A stretch of 64,000 nucleotides of DNA from Poecilobothrus nobilitatus. Lineage: Eukaryota > Arthropoda > Insecta > Diptera > Dolichopodidae. The DNA lies in assembly GCA_947095535.1 (NCBI GenBank), contig OX352772.1:32569445-32633444 (forward strand), read 5' to 3'. Below are positions 13,037 through 23,450 of the stretch, piece by piece. Below the pieces are notes generated by a model. It saw only the letters and a list, made by a program, of their open reading frames with translations, was not told where the DNA came from and made no database searches. The translations under genes were made by a program, and so were the position numbers. Within the stretch, counting starts at the first letter, position 1. Every line of letters starts with the position of its first letter.

Positions 13037-13449
13037 CAGTCGGACCCGTGTAAATTCAATCCGGTTTACGCGCTTAAAGAACGTAAAAATTTTGCACCAT
13101 GAATTTTAAACATTATTTTCTAACATTTTTCTCGGATATTTGAAATTCGTTTAAATGCAAAAAGAATAAAAAATCCCTGACTTTTTAGCCATAAACCTAT
13201 AAAAAAAACCTCTGTTTAACCTCTGCACATTCATTAAAAAAAAAATTAGATTTAAAAATTTATTTTACGAACAAACCCTTTGAATTTTTACGAACAAACC
13301 ATTTGAATTTTTACGAATTTTTATATATATAATGGTTTTTCTAAATGCACAAATTTGTGCAATTATCCGGGCCTCGGATTAATGCAAAACCCAGATATGA
13401 GCATTAAATGGCTGTGTTTTTAGTGTGTGCAATTAAACGGGTCCGACTG
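13037..13449. mobile_element. pogo/Tc1-mariner-type MITE with TA target duplication
   Basis: The 5' end CAGTCGGACCCGTGTAAATT is mirrored by a 3' end of AATTAAACGGGTCCGACTG. The outer 12 bases, CAGTCGGACCCG, match apart from one inserted base. A TA dinucleotide flanks both sides (13035-13036 and 13450-13451), as expected for the Tc1/mariner superfamily, and a CAGT start is usual for its pogo branch. The element is 413 bp and has no transposase frame. Inside, a 23-bp unit (TTTTTACGAACAAACC.TTTGAA) is tandemly repeated 2.3 times at 13262-13318. Confidence 0.8.
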
Positions 13450-14083
13450 TATATCATTTTTTTAATCTGTATGTAAGTATATGTTTTGTCAATTGGTTTT
13501 GTTATTGATTCCTTTGCTAATGAATCTTCCGCTTCTTTATTTCCTTTTCTGGCGACATAATTTGGTTATTTGTTTGGACATGAAAGTTATTTTTTACTGT
13601 GCGTTATTAGATGTTAGATCTTTAATACTATTGAATGATGTAAAAACAGTTGTGGAATATGTTGTATAGCAATTAACGAGTTAGTAAATCTTATGTAAAC
13701 AGTATGAAGTGTTTGAGTTTTTTTTCTTTAAAATTACAAATTAAATAGAATATTATTTCAAATGCGGCACATGGTTTTAACAATTATATTAATAAATCAT
13801 ATTTTTAATTATAAGAGAACTATAAAAATTGAGAACAGAAAAAAACTTTATTTTTATCGCAAAATTAATTATTTATTTGTACAATAAATTTATTTTTATA
13901 GCTTACAAAAGTATAAAACAAAATATTTAGTAAATCATTTTTATTTCATGATAAAAAAAAAAAACTTAATTAAAAAAAATTTTTTTATATTTAAAATTGA
14001 AAAAATTTTGCGTTAAGGATATTTTTTATTACAAATAATTTTAAATATAGTTAAAGAATCCTGAAACAATCAAATACCGAAAA
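13450..14083. other. AT-rich non-coding DNA
   Basis: No gene was recognised. The frame at 13481-13669 shows no domain or conserved composition. Confidence 0.5.
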
Positions 14084-14500
14084 ATGCTCTGTTCTCGATT
14101 AAAAAATTGTAAAGCGAAAAAGAACAATTATAAACAATTGATTTTTAATTTACATAGACTTAAGGAGAACATCAACACCTTCGTTCATCAAATTCCTGCA
14201 AACCAATTATCAATTTCTTTTATTCCTATTTTCCCAATTCCCAAATCAAACAGTACATTATACCAAATACACTGATTCCCACCTACCCTCGCAAAAAAAA
14301 ACAATAAACCTTAAATAGCAGAATTACTACATATCAGAATTATTCTATTGCACAAACAGTTCATTAGTATTAAAGGTCCCCTAACCTATTGTTTGGTTAA
14401 AAACAAAGTTGGTGCAAAGTGGATTAAAGTTCTGCACATTAATAAAGGAATTTTGCTTGTACCACTTTTCTTTAGGATCTTTCAATGATTGCCACCTACC
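14084..14500 (+). pseudogene. 3' end of a non-LTR retrotransposon (ORF2 C-terminus plus 3' UTR), 5'-truncated
   Basis: The frame at 14084-14275 contains FNLHRLKENINTFV, resembling the short C-terminal motif YN(L/V)QRFK.NIN.F of the jockey/CR1-like reverse transcriptase polyprotein. A version (YNVQRFKVNINNFV) can be read in the copy at 52838-53480. The downstream 3' UTR also matches that copy: AGTATTAAAGGTCCCCTAACCTATTG...GTGGATTAAAGTTCTGCACA...GCCACCTACC here against AGTACTAAAGGTCGTACAACC...GGGTAAAAGTTCCACACA...TACCTACCACCC there. 5' truncation is typical of LINE insertion. The assignment rests on remembered family motifs and on the internal match. The exact clade is uncertain. Confidence 0.5.
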
Positions 14501-14511
14501 GACGTTAAAAA

Positions 14512-15492
14512 AAAACAAGTAAATGTAAGTCGATGCTTGACACCTTTGTAAAAAATTTCAAGTTTCTATCTTTATTAATTTCGAAGACATGCTTGTTAGT
14601 CCTTGGGAGACGTGTGTCAGGTACCCGAATTGCCACTCCAATTCATCAAATCCATCTCAGGAACATAAACAAAACATGTCAGAACACCATTGTGCTAAAT
14701 TTAAAGGTTCTACTTTTGTTGGTTTTGGAGATATGCTCGTTTGCTCTTGTGCTCGTCCGGTAGTTTCCAAAATACGAACCCATGGTTCAAATTCTTTCAA
14801 ATGTCACTTTCCAATTTTACAGAAAAGGAAACTTAACAAAACGCTTTTACTAAAAATAAAGGTTCTATCTTTGTTGGTTGTGAAGATATACTCGTTTGCT
14901 CTGGGGCTCGTTCGGAAGCTTCCAAGATCCAAACCCATGGACCACATCCTCTTAAATTTTAGAGACATAAATCGAACGGGAAGGAACGAACATCATTGTA
15001 CAAAATTCAAAGATTTAATCTTTGTTGGTTTTGGAGATAATCTCGTTTGCTCTGGGGCTCGTTCGGGAGCTTCCAAAATCCAAACCCATGAACCAAATCC
15101 TCTCAAATTTTAGAAACTTAAATCAAACATGAAGAAACATCATTGTAAAAAATTTAAAGGTTCAACTTTGTTGGTTTTGGAGATAATCTCGTTTGCTCCG
15201 GAATCATTCGGTATCTTCCAGAATCCGAACCCATGGACCGATTTGTCCAAATTCGAATTTAGCCTTCCTTTCGTAATTAGTAACTTACTATATAAATTTC
15301 ATCAAGATAGCTTTACTAGTTTTTGAGTTATCGTGCGAACTGACGGAAGGACAGACGGACATCGTTAAATCGACTCAGGAGGTGATCTTGATTCAGAATA
15401 TATAAACATGTCCATATCTAACTCGCTTCCTTTTAGTGATTACAAACTCCATACAAAAGTTAATATATCCTATACTTTAGGTGTAAGGTATA
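14512..15492 (+). mobile_element. HINE-like element, internally deleted relative of the 5345 element
   Basis: It begins with TAAATGTAAGTCGATGC, as in the 5345 element, but jumps straight into TTGACACCTTTGTA, losing the hairpin partner and the ATACCCTACACC repeat. The body has about three 146-bp-type units (ACCCATGG at about 14780, 14935 and 15222). The tail is a decayed GGAC tract (about 15340-15360), then AAATCGACTCAGGAGGTGATC and TTTAGGTGTAAGGTATAAAA. No enzyme is encoded; frames at 14533-15326 are minisatellite by-products. Confidence 0.7.
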
Positions 15493-16559
15493 AAAATTAA
15501 TTTAATAGATCCTTTTAGATTGTTTGGATAATTAATTATGTGGACTTGGAACAAAAAGTTAAAATTTCATAGCATTTAAAATAAATTCTCAGAAATTTAA
15601 TCTGTTTTGATTGCAGCATCAATAAAAAATTCCAACAATAAACGAAAGTATAGCATATCAACTACATATATACTAATTATTTATTAGCGTATATATTAAA
15701 TATATATATTATTGCCATACCAGAAATGGATTCGCATAATATAGATGATTAAATCAGATATTATTAAAAGTACCATTCATTTTTAAACTATTCATATATT
15801 AAACATTTAGTTTCATTATCGTAATATAGAGGTACTCTAAATAATACATGATAAAATTAAGGAAAATTAGATGCATCCTTGAAGAAAAATTCCAAACAAA
15901 ACATGGTTCTATTGTTTTGATAGAATCAATAGTACCATCAGCAAAAATGATTGGGTTTATTTGTACTCCTTTTATTACTCCTTGATGTTATACTTATATT
16001 ATATTAGAATATAACACAAGATAAGATAATTTCATTTTATGCAAATTTCTTTTGTGAAATTTAAAGAAGAAGATAAGGATAAATTAAATTTTTAATTTTA
16101 TTCATAAAAAAATAAATACACTGCTTAAAATTTTAATTTTTAGAGAAAAATTTAAAAGTTTCATATTTAAAGATACTTATCTAAAATAAAGAAATGATTT
16201 CTAATGCGAATCCATATTATAAATTTAATTTTGTAAAGTAGATACTAAATTGAGTATAAGACGAAAGACAGAAATAAATTGTTTCAGTTTTTCTTATTTG
16301 TCAAAAAAAAAAAAAACCTTAACCCTTACTTAATTTTAATGGTCAAGTTAAAATAAAATCCTGTGATTTTATATACATTTCCTTAAAAAAAATGGTTAAA
16401 AAAGAAAAAAAAAAGCTTTCAATTGCTGAAAATGCAAAAAGTATTGCTCCATTTTTTATGCTAACCTTTAACGAATCTAAAAAAGATTAATTTTTCATTT
16501 GCTATTGTAAAGTTTTAAAACTTTAATCTCGTTGAACTGGTTTGAACGATCCCCCAAAT
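15493..16559. other. AT-rich non-coding DNA
   Basis: A short imperfect palindrome (GTTCTATTG...CAATAGTACC) sits at 15905-15934. Nothing else was seen. Confidence 0.5.
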
Positions 16560-16765
16560 AAATAACTAAAAAACATTTAATGTAAATCCATTGGGCGTCC
16601 ACTATAACTACCCGTTGTGAATTTTTCTTCCACTTATCAATGCCACAAAATGGTTGGGGAGCTGCTGTGAATTAAGTTGCTGTTTTTTGTAAGTCGATCC
16701 ACTTCTTCATTTCTTTTGTATCTATAAGTTGTTGAGGCACCCAGTTGCAATAAAACAAATAACCA
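16560..16765 (-). pseudogene. Decayed RNase H-region fragment of a non-LTR retrotransposon
   Basis: Read on the minus strand, one frame gives NWVPQQLIDTKEMKKW, then DLQKTAT, a stop, then FTAAPQPFCGIDKW. The order W(V/I)P, a charged stretch, D-L-x-x-K-x-A-T and a following P(Q/E)PFCGI motif resembles the end of the RNase H domain (consensus WVPGH..I.GNE.AD.LAR.G) and the start of the C-terminal region of jockey-like polyproteins. It aligns loosely with the better-kept fragment at 38010-38240. It contains an internal stop and is flanked by ordinary AT-rich DNA, so it is an old fossil. Recognition is by eye only. Confidence 0.4.
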
Positions 16766-18739
16766 AAATAAACTATTATACTGTTGTATTAAATCAAACT
16801 ATCAGCAACAAGAAAAGGAAATTTTTTGATCTGAAAAATTTTCCAAATCAATTTTTGCAAGAAAAAAACCATAAATAAAGAAATTTAATTTCTTATCCTA
16901 TTAAATAACTAATGCTGAAATAATTGATCTAAAGTTTGATCCAATAAAACTGAAAAAAAAAAATTTTTTTGTTTGGGGATATTTTATGAGTATTTAAATT
17001 TTATTTCAAAGTTTTACTCTTTTTTTTTATTTTCAAATTTTTTATTTTCATAATAATTATAAAATTTCAGCATCATCAAACTTTTATTTCGTTATTTTTA
17101 TAATTTTATTCTTTGGAGTCAAAAAGTTTTATATATTGTAGAAAAAGTTATATGGTTAGCAGAAATAATATTAAAGTAACAAGAAATAACTTCATTCAAA
17201 TATATATAGATAATATTTTTTTTTAATATCCTTTTAGTATCCTTTAGATTTTGATAATATTTTTTTTCTTTTTCTTTGTTAAAATGCAATTTAAAAAAAA
17301 AATATAAAAACGTTGGTATAATGATAGTTAGTAGCCAATATAGCCATTCATAGCCTGTCACACAATATTTAAAATTTATTTATACTTTTAGAAACTAGAC
17401 TCTTTTATTATTTAGTTATAACTTATAAGTATAAATTTAGGTTTGAGAGGCACGCACGTAAACAATCGTAAAGTGATGTAAATAAAATATTTTCTCCACT
17501 AGGCATTTCCTTCAAACTTTGTTAGGTTCTGTTTTTGTTCATACGTTACATCTATTGAGTTATATACCTATTAATCCAGATATTATTTAGCCGACTACAT
17601 CTTCTGGAGTCTTGCGGATTTCATTCGAAGACTATCCTATCCTATTTCCTTCCTTAAGTTAATAGCATGTGTTACGAAAACATCCACCATCACTTTTTTT
17701 CTTATTATTCGATGCGCTATTAGTTGTTTATCTGCAATGTTCCAGATTTGCTCACCTTAACTATTGGAATAGAAACGTCCAGGCTCAGAGTGTATTTTAT
17801 CAATAATGAAATTTGTTTTAATGAAAATATTATTTTATTTTAAATAGTCAACCCCATTTAGCAAAGAATATTCACAAAAAGTAAATAATTTGATAGATAT
17901 TCACAAATATTAAAGAATTTAATTAAATGTATGATTTGCTTTATTAATTCTAAAAGAGTAAATATTGCGTTTAGGAGATGAATGAGCCAGAAGACAGACC
18001 CATGATACTTTTCAATTTTTGTTTTGAGACTTTTGTCTTCCAGCGAATCGCATGAAACTTAAGAATAACTTAACAACCCTAAATGTTCTCTTAATATTTT
18101 TGTTGATTTAACAAACTAACTTTTTTATTTCTGAATTTTGAAAAATAAAATAAGAAAATGAATTTTGGAAAAATTTTGTACATTTTATTTTAGTTCATTT
18201 TTGTTTGTTTTATACCCAAAACCCAATTCTAAACAAAATAAAAATAAATACTTGCATTGAATTGTTTTTAAAATGTATAGTTTAAAAATTCGGTGCCATT
18301 CGTCAGAATTTTAAATATTTATTTTATGTTTTCTAAACTGAACTGAATGTTTTTAAAACAGAAATGACAAAAAATAAACTTGTGGTTAAACATAAAATAA
18401 ATAAGGAAAAAAGCAAAAGGAAGTGAACGAAATGAAACAATAGATATATATTTTCAATTGTTCTGCGTTCTACCATAAAGAACGTTACTATATATAGTTT
18501 TTTTTATGGCTGTACGTTGCACTTTAATTTTATAAAAATCCACAAACAATCAAACAATCAAAAACTAGCAGTTTAAAATAATATGTCGATATAAAGATTA
18601 TTAACTTTGATATTTTATACATTTGTTAAATTTATTTTTTATTACATTTTTTTAACATATATTTTTTATATAAAACAATGTTATATTTTTCAATTTAATA
18701 TATATATATATATATATTACAATATACTTCGATTTGCTT
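16766..18739. other. AT-rich non-coding DNA with one less AT-rich stretch
   Basis: The part at 17440-17790 is visibly richer in C and G than its surroundings, but no frame was recognised on either strand. The 17119-17361 minus-strand frame is lysine-, isoleucine- and phenylalanine-rich and judged to be chance. (TA)n runs lie near 18700-18717. Confidence 0.5.
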
Positions 18740-18825
18740 ATGGGGATTAATTGTTACCTGTACAGGATTTGAACCCACACAACCTTAATATAAACCACGT
18801 GCTTACCCACTAACCGAGGTTTACG
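18740..18825 (-). mobile_element. tRNA-derived SINE, family 2, head fragment
   Basis: The minus strand reads AACCTCGGTTAGTGGGTAAGC ending in ACGTGG, then a B-box-like GGGTTCAAATCCTGTACAGG. This matches the head of the full-length copy at 46640-47013 (CCTCGGTGGCCTAGTAATTAAGCACGTGG; GGGTTCAAATTCTGCACAGG, written here in parts). The 3' body is missing or unrecognisable. Confidence 0.6.
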
Positions 18826-19004
18826 ATCGAATGATATATTTTCATTATATTATTGTTGAGGCAGATTAACTGAAGAATTTTATAAATTGTGAATTAGGAC
18901 TTGTGTACAATTGCCATCGATATATTGAACAATAAGATTGCATATATTTAGGATAATGTGTTTATAGTTCAAACTTCGTTTAATGTAAATTATATAATAC
19001 TGCA

Positions 19005-19092
19005 GGCACTTCGATGGCCTAAACGGTAAGAGCGTATAAAATAAGTTGTAAACAACGAGAGAGTGAGTGTGGGTTCAAATACTACACACGTC
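19005..19092 (+). mobile_element. tRNA-derived SINE, family 1, head fragment
   Basis: GGCACTTCGATGGCCTAAAC, then GTAAGAGCGTATAAAATA, GTAAACAACGAGAGAGTG and TGTGGGTTCAAATACTACAC reproduce the family-1 head in order with substitutions. The body after CACACGTC is lost. Confidence 0.6.
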
Positions 19093-19254
19093 AATTTGGA
19101 AACAAAGCAACTCATTGACAATCAAAAAAGTTGATTAAGAGGCTAAAACGAATAAAGCCGTACAAACTCATATAAATCCATAATTCATCATATATCAGAG
19201 TATAGTTCTTGCATTATAACACTTATACCTTTGTTTATACTAAAGAACGTGAAC

Positions 19255-19380
19255 GAAAAATTGATGCATTTATGCATTATTGCTGGTTTCAGGAGGTTTG
19301 GTTTAGTGTGATAAAAGTGGATGAAAGTCCTCACAGTACACGTTTTTAATCGTTGCGACCCAAACGATTATTTGGTTGAA
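19255..19380 (+). mobile_element. Possible 3' UTR fragment of a non-LTR retrotransposon
   Basis: AAAAGTGGATGAAAGTCCTCACAG resembles AAAGTGGATTAAAGTTCTGCACA in the retrotransposon tail at 14420-14440 (pieces compared by eye), and both follow a GGTTTGGTT/GTTTGGTTAA block. Only about 60 bases compare, so this is tentative. Confidence 0.3.
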
Positions 19381-19872
19381 AACATGAAATTTTGGATTGT
19401 TTTTCCTTATATATATATATATATATATATGTATAATAAAAAGAATTTACAAGTTTGTTCTTTTTTATATTTGTATAAAAATGTGTATTAAAAACGCAAG
19501 ATAAAATTTTTTAAAGTACTTTTTAGAACAGCATCTCTAGATACGTTTAAACATTCTTATATAGCTACTACATCTCCATACATACATACATACATATGTA
19601 CATATGTTAAATTATAAAAAATAAATAATTTAGACAAATATTATTTAATAAATCAATTTTCAAAAATCTTCCAAATTTATATGCAAAAAGAAAACAAATT
19701 TTTTTAAAAAAATTTGCCACAATTATCGAATTTTCACATGTACATTTGAAGTTATCTTTATTGCATTTTTGTTTTGATTTAAACCTCTTTTAAATATTTG
19801 AATTGAATGACTATAAGATAATCTATTAAAATATAAATAGATTAACCAAATATAAACAATAATGGCTTATGG
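19381..19872. other. AT-rich non-coding DNA, microsatellites
   Basis: An (AT)n run at about 19408-19430 and TACATACATACATATG at about 19577. No gene was seen. Confidence 0.5.
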
Positions 19873-20545
19873 CTACAAAATCTCGCAAAATGTTGTGCCT
19901 TAAAATGTTGCGGTTTAAAACCAAATAATTTTATTAATTAATTAAATACGTTGAATGGGTAAGAAAATCCAAAAAATATAATTTATGCAAAAAAAATTTC
20001 AAATTTAAATTAATGTTGTACCTATATACAATACAGTTCAAAAACCTATTCTAATTCAAAATCTTACATATGCATAGACATAAATATTCTGGAAAAAGCC
20101 GCTATCCTGATTTTGAATACAACTCTAAAATGCCCCTAATTATATTTTTTACATAAATGTAGGTACATATTAATAAAAAAAAAAACTATTAAAGTAATGG
20201 TGGTAGCCGCCCCAAAAACAAGCCGCTAAGCAAGTTATTAGAATTCTGCTTTTGTATTCAATTCTAAAATGACCACTAAATAATAATTTTTACATGCATA
20301 TATGTCGTATGATTGATAAAAATTGATTTTATAACCAACTCCTTTTTAAATATAGAAATTGGTCATTTTTTTTTTCGACATTTTATCTACCTTTAAAATT
20401 TTTTTGGCTATTTAACTTTTTTTTTCTACAAAAACACTGGCTCATATTTTACCTATTTTTACCTTTCGCGAGAATTTTTTTTTTTAACTTTGAGACACGA
20501 GATTTTGACACGCGATATTTTAATTCTCAAGATTTCGATACGCTT
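19873..20545. mobile_element. Foldback-like element with 15-bp repeat arms (copy 1)
   Basis: Left arm (19875-19915) has units CTCGCAAAATGTT / GTGCCTTAAAATGTT / GCGG. Right arm (20484-20545) has inverted-sense units GACACGAGATTTT / GACACGCGATATTTT / CTCAAGATTTCGATACGC; the spacing is about 15 bp. Between them is a core in minus orientation: GGTAGCCGCCCCAAAAACAAG, AAGTTATTAGAATTCTGC, then CAATTCTAAAATGACC at 20205-20275. The core corresponds to those at 32225-32330 and 61395-61480. A second, partial core-like block, CAACTCTAAAATGCCCCTAA, lies at 20120-20139. No protein is encoded. Confidence 0.5.
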
Positions 20546-22200
20546 CCAACAATAATATGTATTATGTACTTATGTACATACTTAAGTGGTTATTTCTTAT
20601 TTCAATGTAATAAAAATTATCAACCTTTTACAGTTTTACTAGGTTATACCAGGTTATACATTAGTAATAAATTTTTATAAAATATCAATTTTTAAAATTA
20701 TTTTGAAAAAGATAATTTATTTTTTACTTTATGTTAAAAACTTACAAGAAATAACCAATAAAAAGTTTTACAACTTCTAAAATAATTATCATTTAAATGA
20801 ATTCAAAACTAATAATAGGTACATATTCAAAGGAATTTCAAGGAGGTTAACTTCAATTTTAAGTATGCCTTTTTCAAATTACTAATATTATTTTGTATAC
20901 CTATATGTAAAATTGAAACCCTAAATATTTTTACAAAAGAAATACTTCAGGTAATAAGTACATATATTCATTAATATGCACAAATTAGCTACAATCTTTG
21001 AAAAATATTCACATATGCTATTTGTCTATAATTTAAAAATGTTTATTATTTTAGCCGTTATTAACTTTTTATACCAAATACCTCTTTATCAAACTTGTTT
21101 TCTTATACACAATAAATATTGTTGTATATTTTTTCTTAAATAATAACTGAAAGTATTTTAATGAATACAGTGTCTACTTTTAATTTAATAAAGGTCACCT
21201 AAAAAGAAAAAATTAAAGAGCTAATAAAACTTTTTAAACCATTTTAAATTTAAAAAAAAAAGAATTCAATAACTGTCATTTCAATTATTGGAACAAATTA
21301 AATTTTTATACCAATTATATCAAAAAGAAACCAAATATGTATACCATTATACATGTATCAAAAAGCTCTTTAAAAAATTGCTGAAATGGTTGTTGTCTTT
21401 ACTATTTAAAATATCTCAAATTTTATTTTGACGTTAGTGTTGGTTAACGATAAATTTGACATTTCTAATTTCTACTATCAGTTATCATAAAAAATTACTT
21501 TTATGTGCAGTGGAAATATCTTATGAAAAACGGAAAATAAATTCCTTTTTTTTTGTTATTATTTTTATACATAAAAAACGTATAAACTTACGCAGCATAT
21601 AATTTGTAGCAGCATCATACACGATGGTTTGTTTACAAAAATACTTGTGTTCATTTTTCCTTATAATTTTCTTTCTCTTATCTCTTTTCTCAAATTTCAT
21701 TATTTTTATTTCTTTCCTTTTCTTTCTCTTTATTGTTTTCATTACACATAGTCAGGTATTCTATTTCCATTTCAGAATATCAAAACAAAATATAAAAACA
21801 CAAAACAACAAATTTTTACTGAGTATAGATACAATTTTAAGCAACAACGAAACGAATAAAGATTCAAAAAAAAAAAAAAGTGGCAGAACAAAGAAAAATA
21901 CGCAATTTATTAAAAAAGCTTTTTTGTTTTTATTTTCTTTTTTAATATTTTATGAACAAAACAATAATTTTCAATGTATGTACATATAGATTTTTTTATT
22001 TTATATTTTTATGATTTTCAAAAGTGTATAAAACTTTTGAATTTTGTAAATTTATTTGTACATTAAAATTGAATAATGAAATTATAAACGTGTAACACAC
22101 ACATACATATACACAAAATAAACGATAATAAATAATACATTTTTTTTTGTATACAAATAAAAAACTACGTTTAATTGACATTTGCTAGCATTATTCTATT
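20546..22200. other. AT-rich non-coding DNA upstream of the candidate gene
   Basis: The frames at 21521-21742 (minus) and 21624-21989 (plus) are low-complexity F/L/I/K-rich peptides and not accepted. A minus-strand splice-donor-like GC|GTAAGTTT lies at 21592. Confidence 0.45.
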
Positions 22201-23413
22201 AAACTTAGTACCGTACGGTTGATTCAGTGGAAAATCGAAAAAAACATTCAACACTCAAGTGATGATTTAGTTTTATTTTTCTTCCAAGTGAATTTAAGAA
22301 AACAAAAAAAAAAAGTTAAATTGAACATTTCAAATAATTCATTTCTGTTTTTGTTATTTTTTTAAATTGTATATTATTACCTGTGCATTAAAAATTATTG
22401 TAAATACGAATTTCAATATAATCGTAACATTCGTAATTTTTTGTGTTAAAAAATCGAAATAAAAATATTAAACAAAAACATCTGTTTAAAAAAAAAGTAA
22501 AAAAATTATACTTAACTAAAATAAAATAAGAAAAAAAAACTATACATACATATGTACATATGTATGTAATATAAAAAAAAAAACTTTTATTAAAACTCTA
22601 ATAAATAATTGCACTCACTGGATTGCAGCAATTTTTTTTTGTTTTGACGTCACTAGAAAATCTACTGTTTTTGTTTTTACACCTCACAACAAAAAAAAAG
22701 CAAGTAGACTCTAAAAAACGTGCATACGTGACATCGCAAACGATTTTTTCTTTCTCATCAAACAAAAACAAACCATTCAAATTGCGACTAAAAAAAACAT
22801 TACATTTTTACATTATTTAATGATAATTCTAAAAAAAAAAAAATTAAATAATCCATCTAAAATAAATATTACATATTAATTTAATTTCTATTTAATTATT
22901 ATTGGTAATTGGCGCAGTAATTACGACATATCAAAATAACAAAACAATCAACATAATTTACATATACTACCTTAGTTCTTTCAAATTTCATAAAATAACT
23001 TCAGCATTTTTGTTTTGCTGTGTGAAAAAAAAAAATAAATAAATTTCCACAAGGAAAATCCAACAATACAAAAAAAAAATACGGAAAATTTTATTTGAAC
23101 AAAAAAACAAATTCAAGAAAAACCTGAAGAACCAGAAATTTATTTTGGAAACAACGCAAAAAACAAAAGATAAAATAGAAAAAAACAACAATTTAAAAAA
23201 AAAACGTAATTTGCTGCAATTTTTCTTTTTAAATTGTGAATAGTCGGCTAATACAAAAATAAACAAAAAAAAAAATTTTACAGAAATATTTTAAATTTCT
23301 GAGTGCTTGACCGCGAAATTATTTTTAATAACGAGGAAAAATTTAAAAATATCATTTTTTATAAAAGCAAAAGTTTATTTTATTTGAAGGAAAATATAAA
23401 TAAAATATTAAAA
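22201..23413 (+). promoter_or_regulatory. Presumed promoter/5' UTR region of the candidate gene
   Basis: This is the sequence immediately upstream of the candidate start codon at 23414. An initiator-like TTCAGTGG sits at 22223-22230, but no convincing TATA box or DPE was found at the expected distances, so the transcription start is not placed. The stretch is rich in poly-A runs. The local frames (22598-22780 minus, 22623-22820 plus, 22988-23266 minus) are low-complexity and rejected. Confidence 0.2.
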
Positions 23414-23450
23414 ATGACAAGTACACCACCAAAAGAAGATCTTATGGGAG
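23414..23450 (+). CDS. Candidate first coding exon of an unidentified gene
   Basis: ATG at 23414 sits in a good insect start context (TTAAAAATGA) and opens the reading frame MTSTPPKEDLMG plus one base. The exon is followed by a plausible splice donor, GAG|GTTAGT, at 23451. The codon mix (Thr, Pro, Glu, Asp) differs from the Phe/Ile/Lys/Asn noise of neighbouring frames, which is why this very short exon is proposed. The one leftover base joins the exon at 26316 in frame (GGT, Gly). I do not recognise the peptide; it would be a short hydrophilic N-terminus with no signal peptide. It could also be a chance ATG in a transcribed leader. Confidence 0.42.

Noticed and set aside
21624..21989. 121-codon plus-strand frame with hydrophobic N-terminus
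   Set aside because: F/L/I-rich then K/N-rich low-complexity sequence crossing poly-A; no motif, and similar frames occur by chance throughout.
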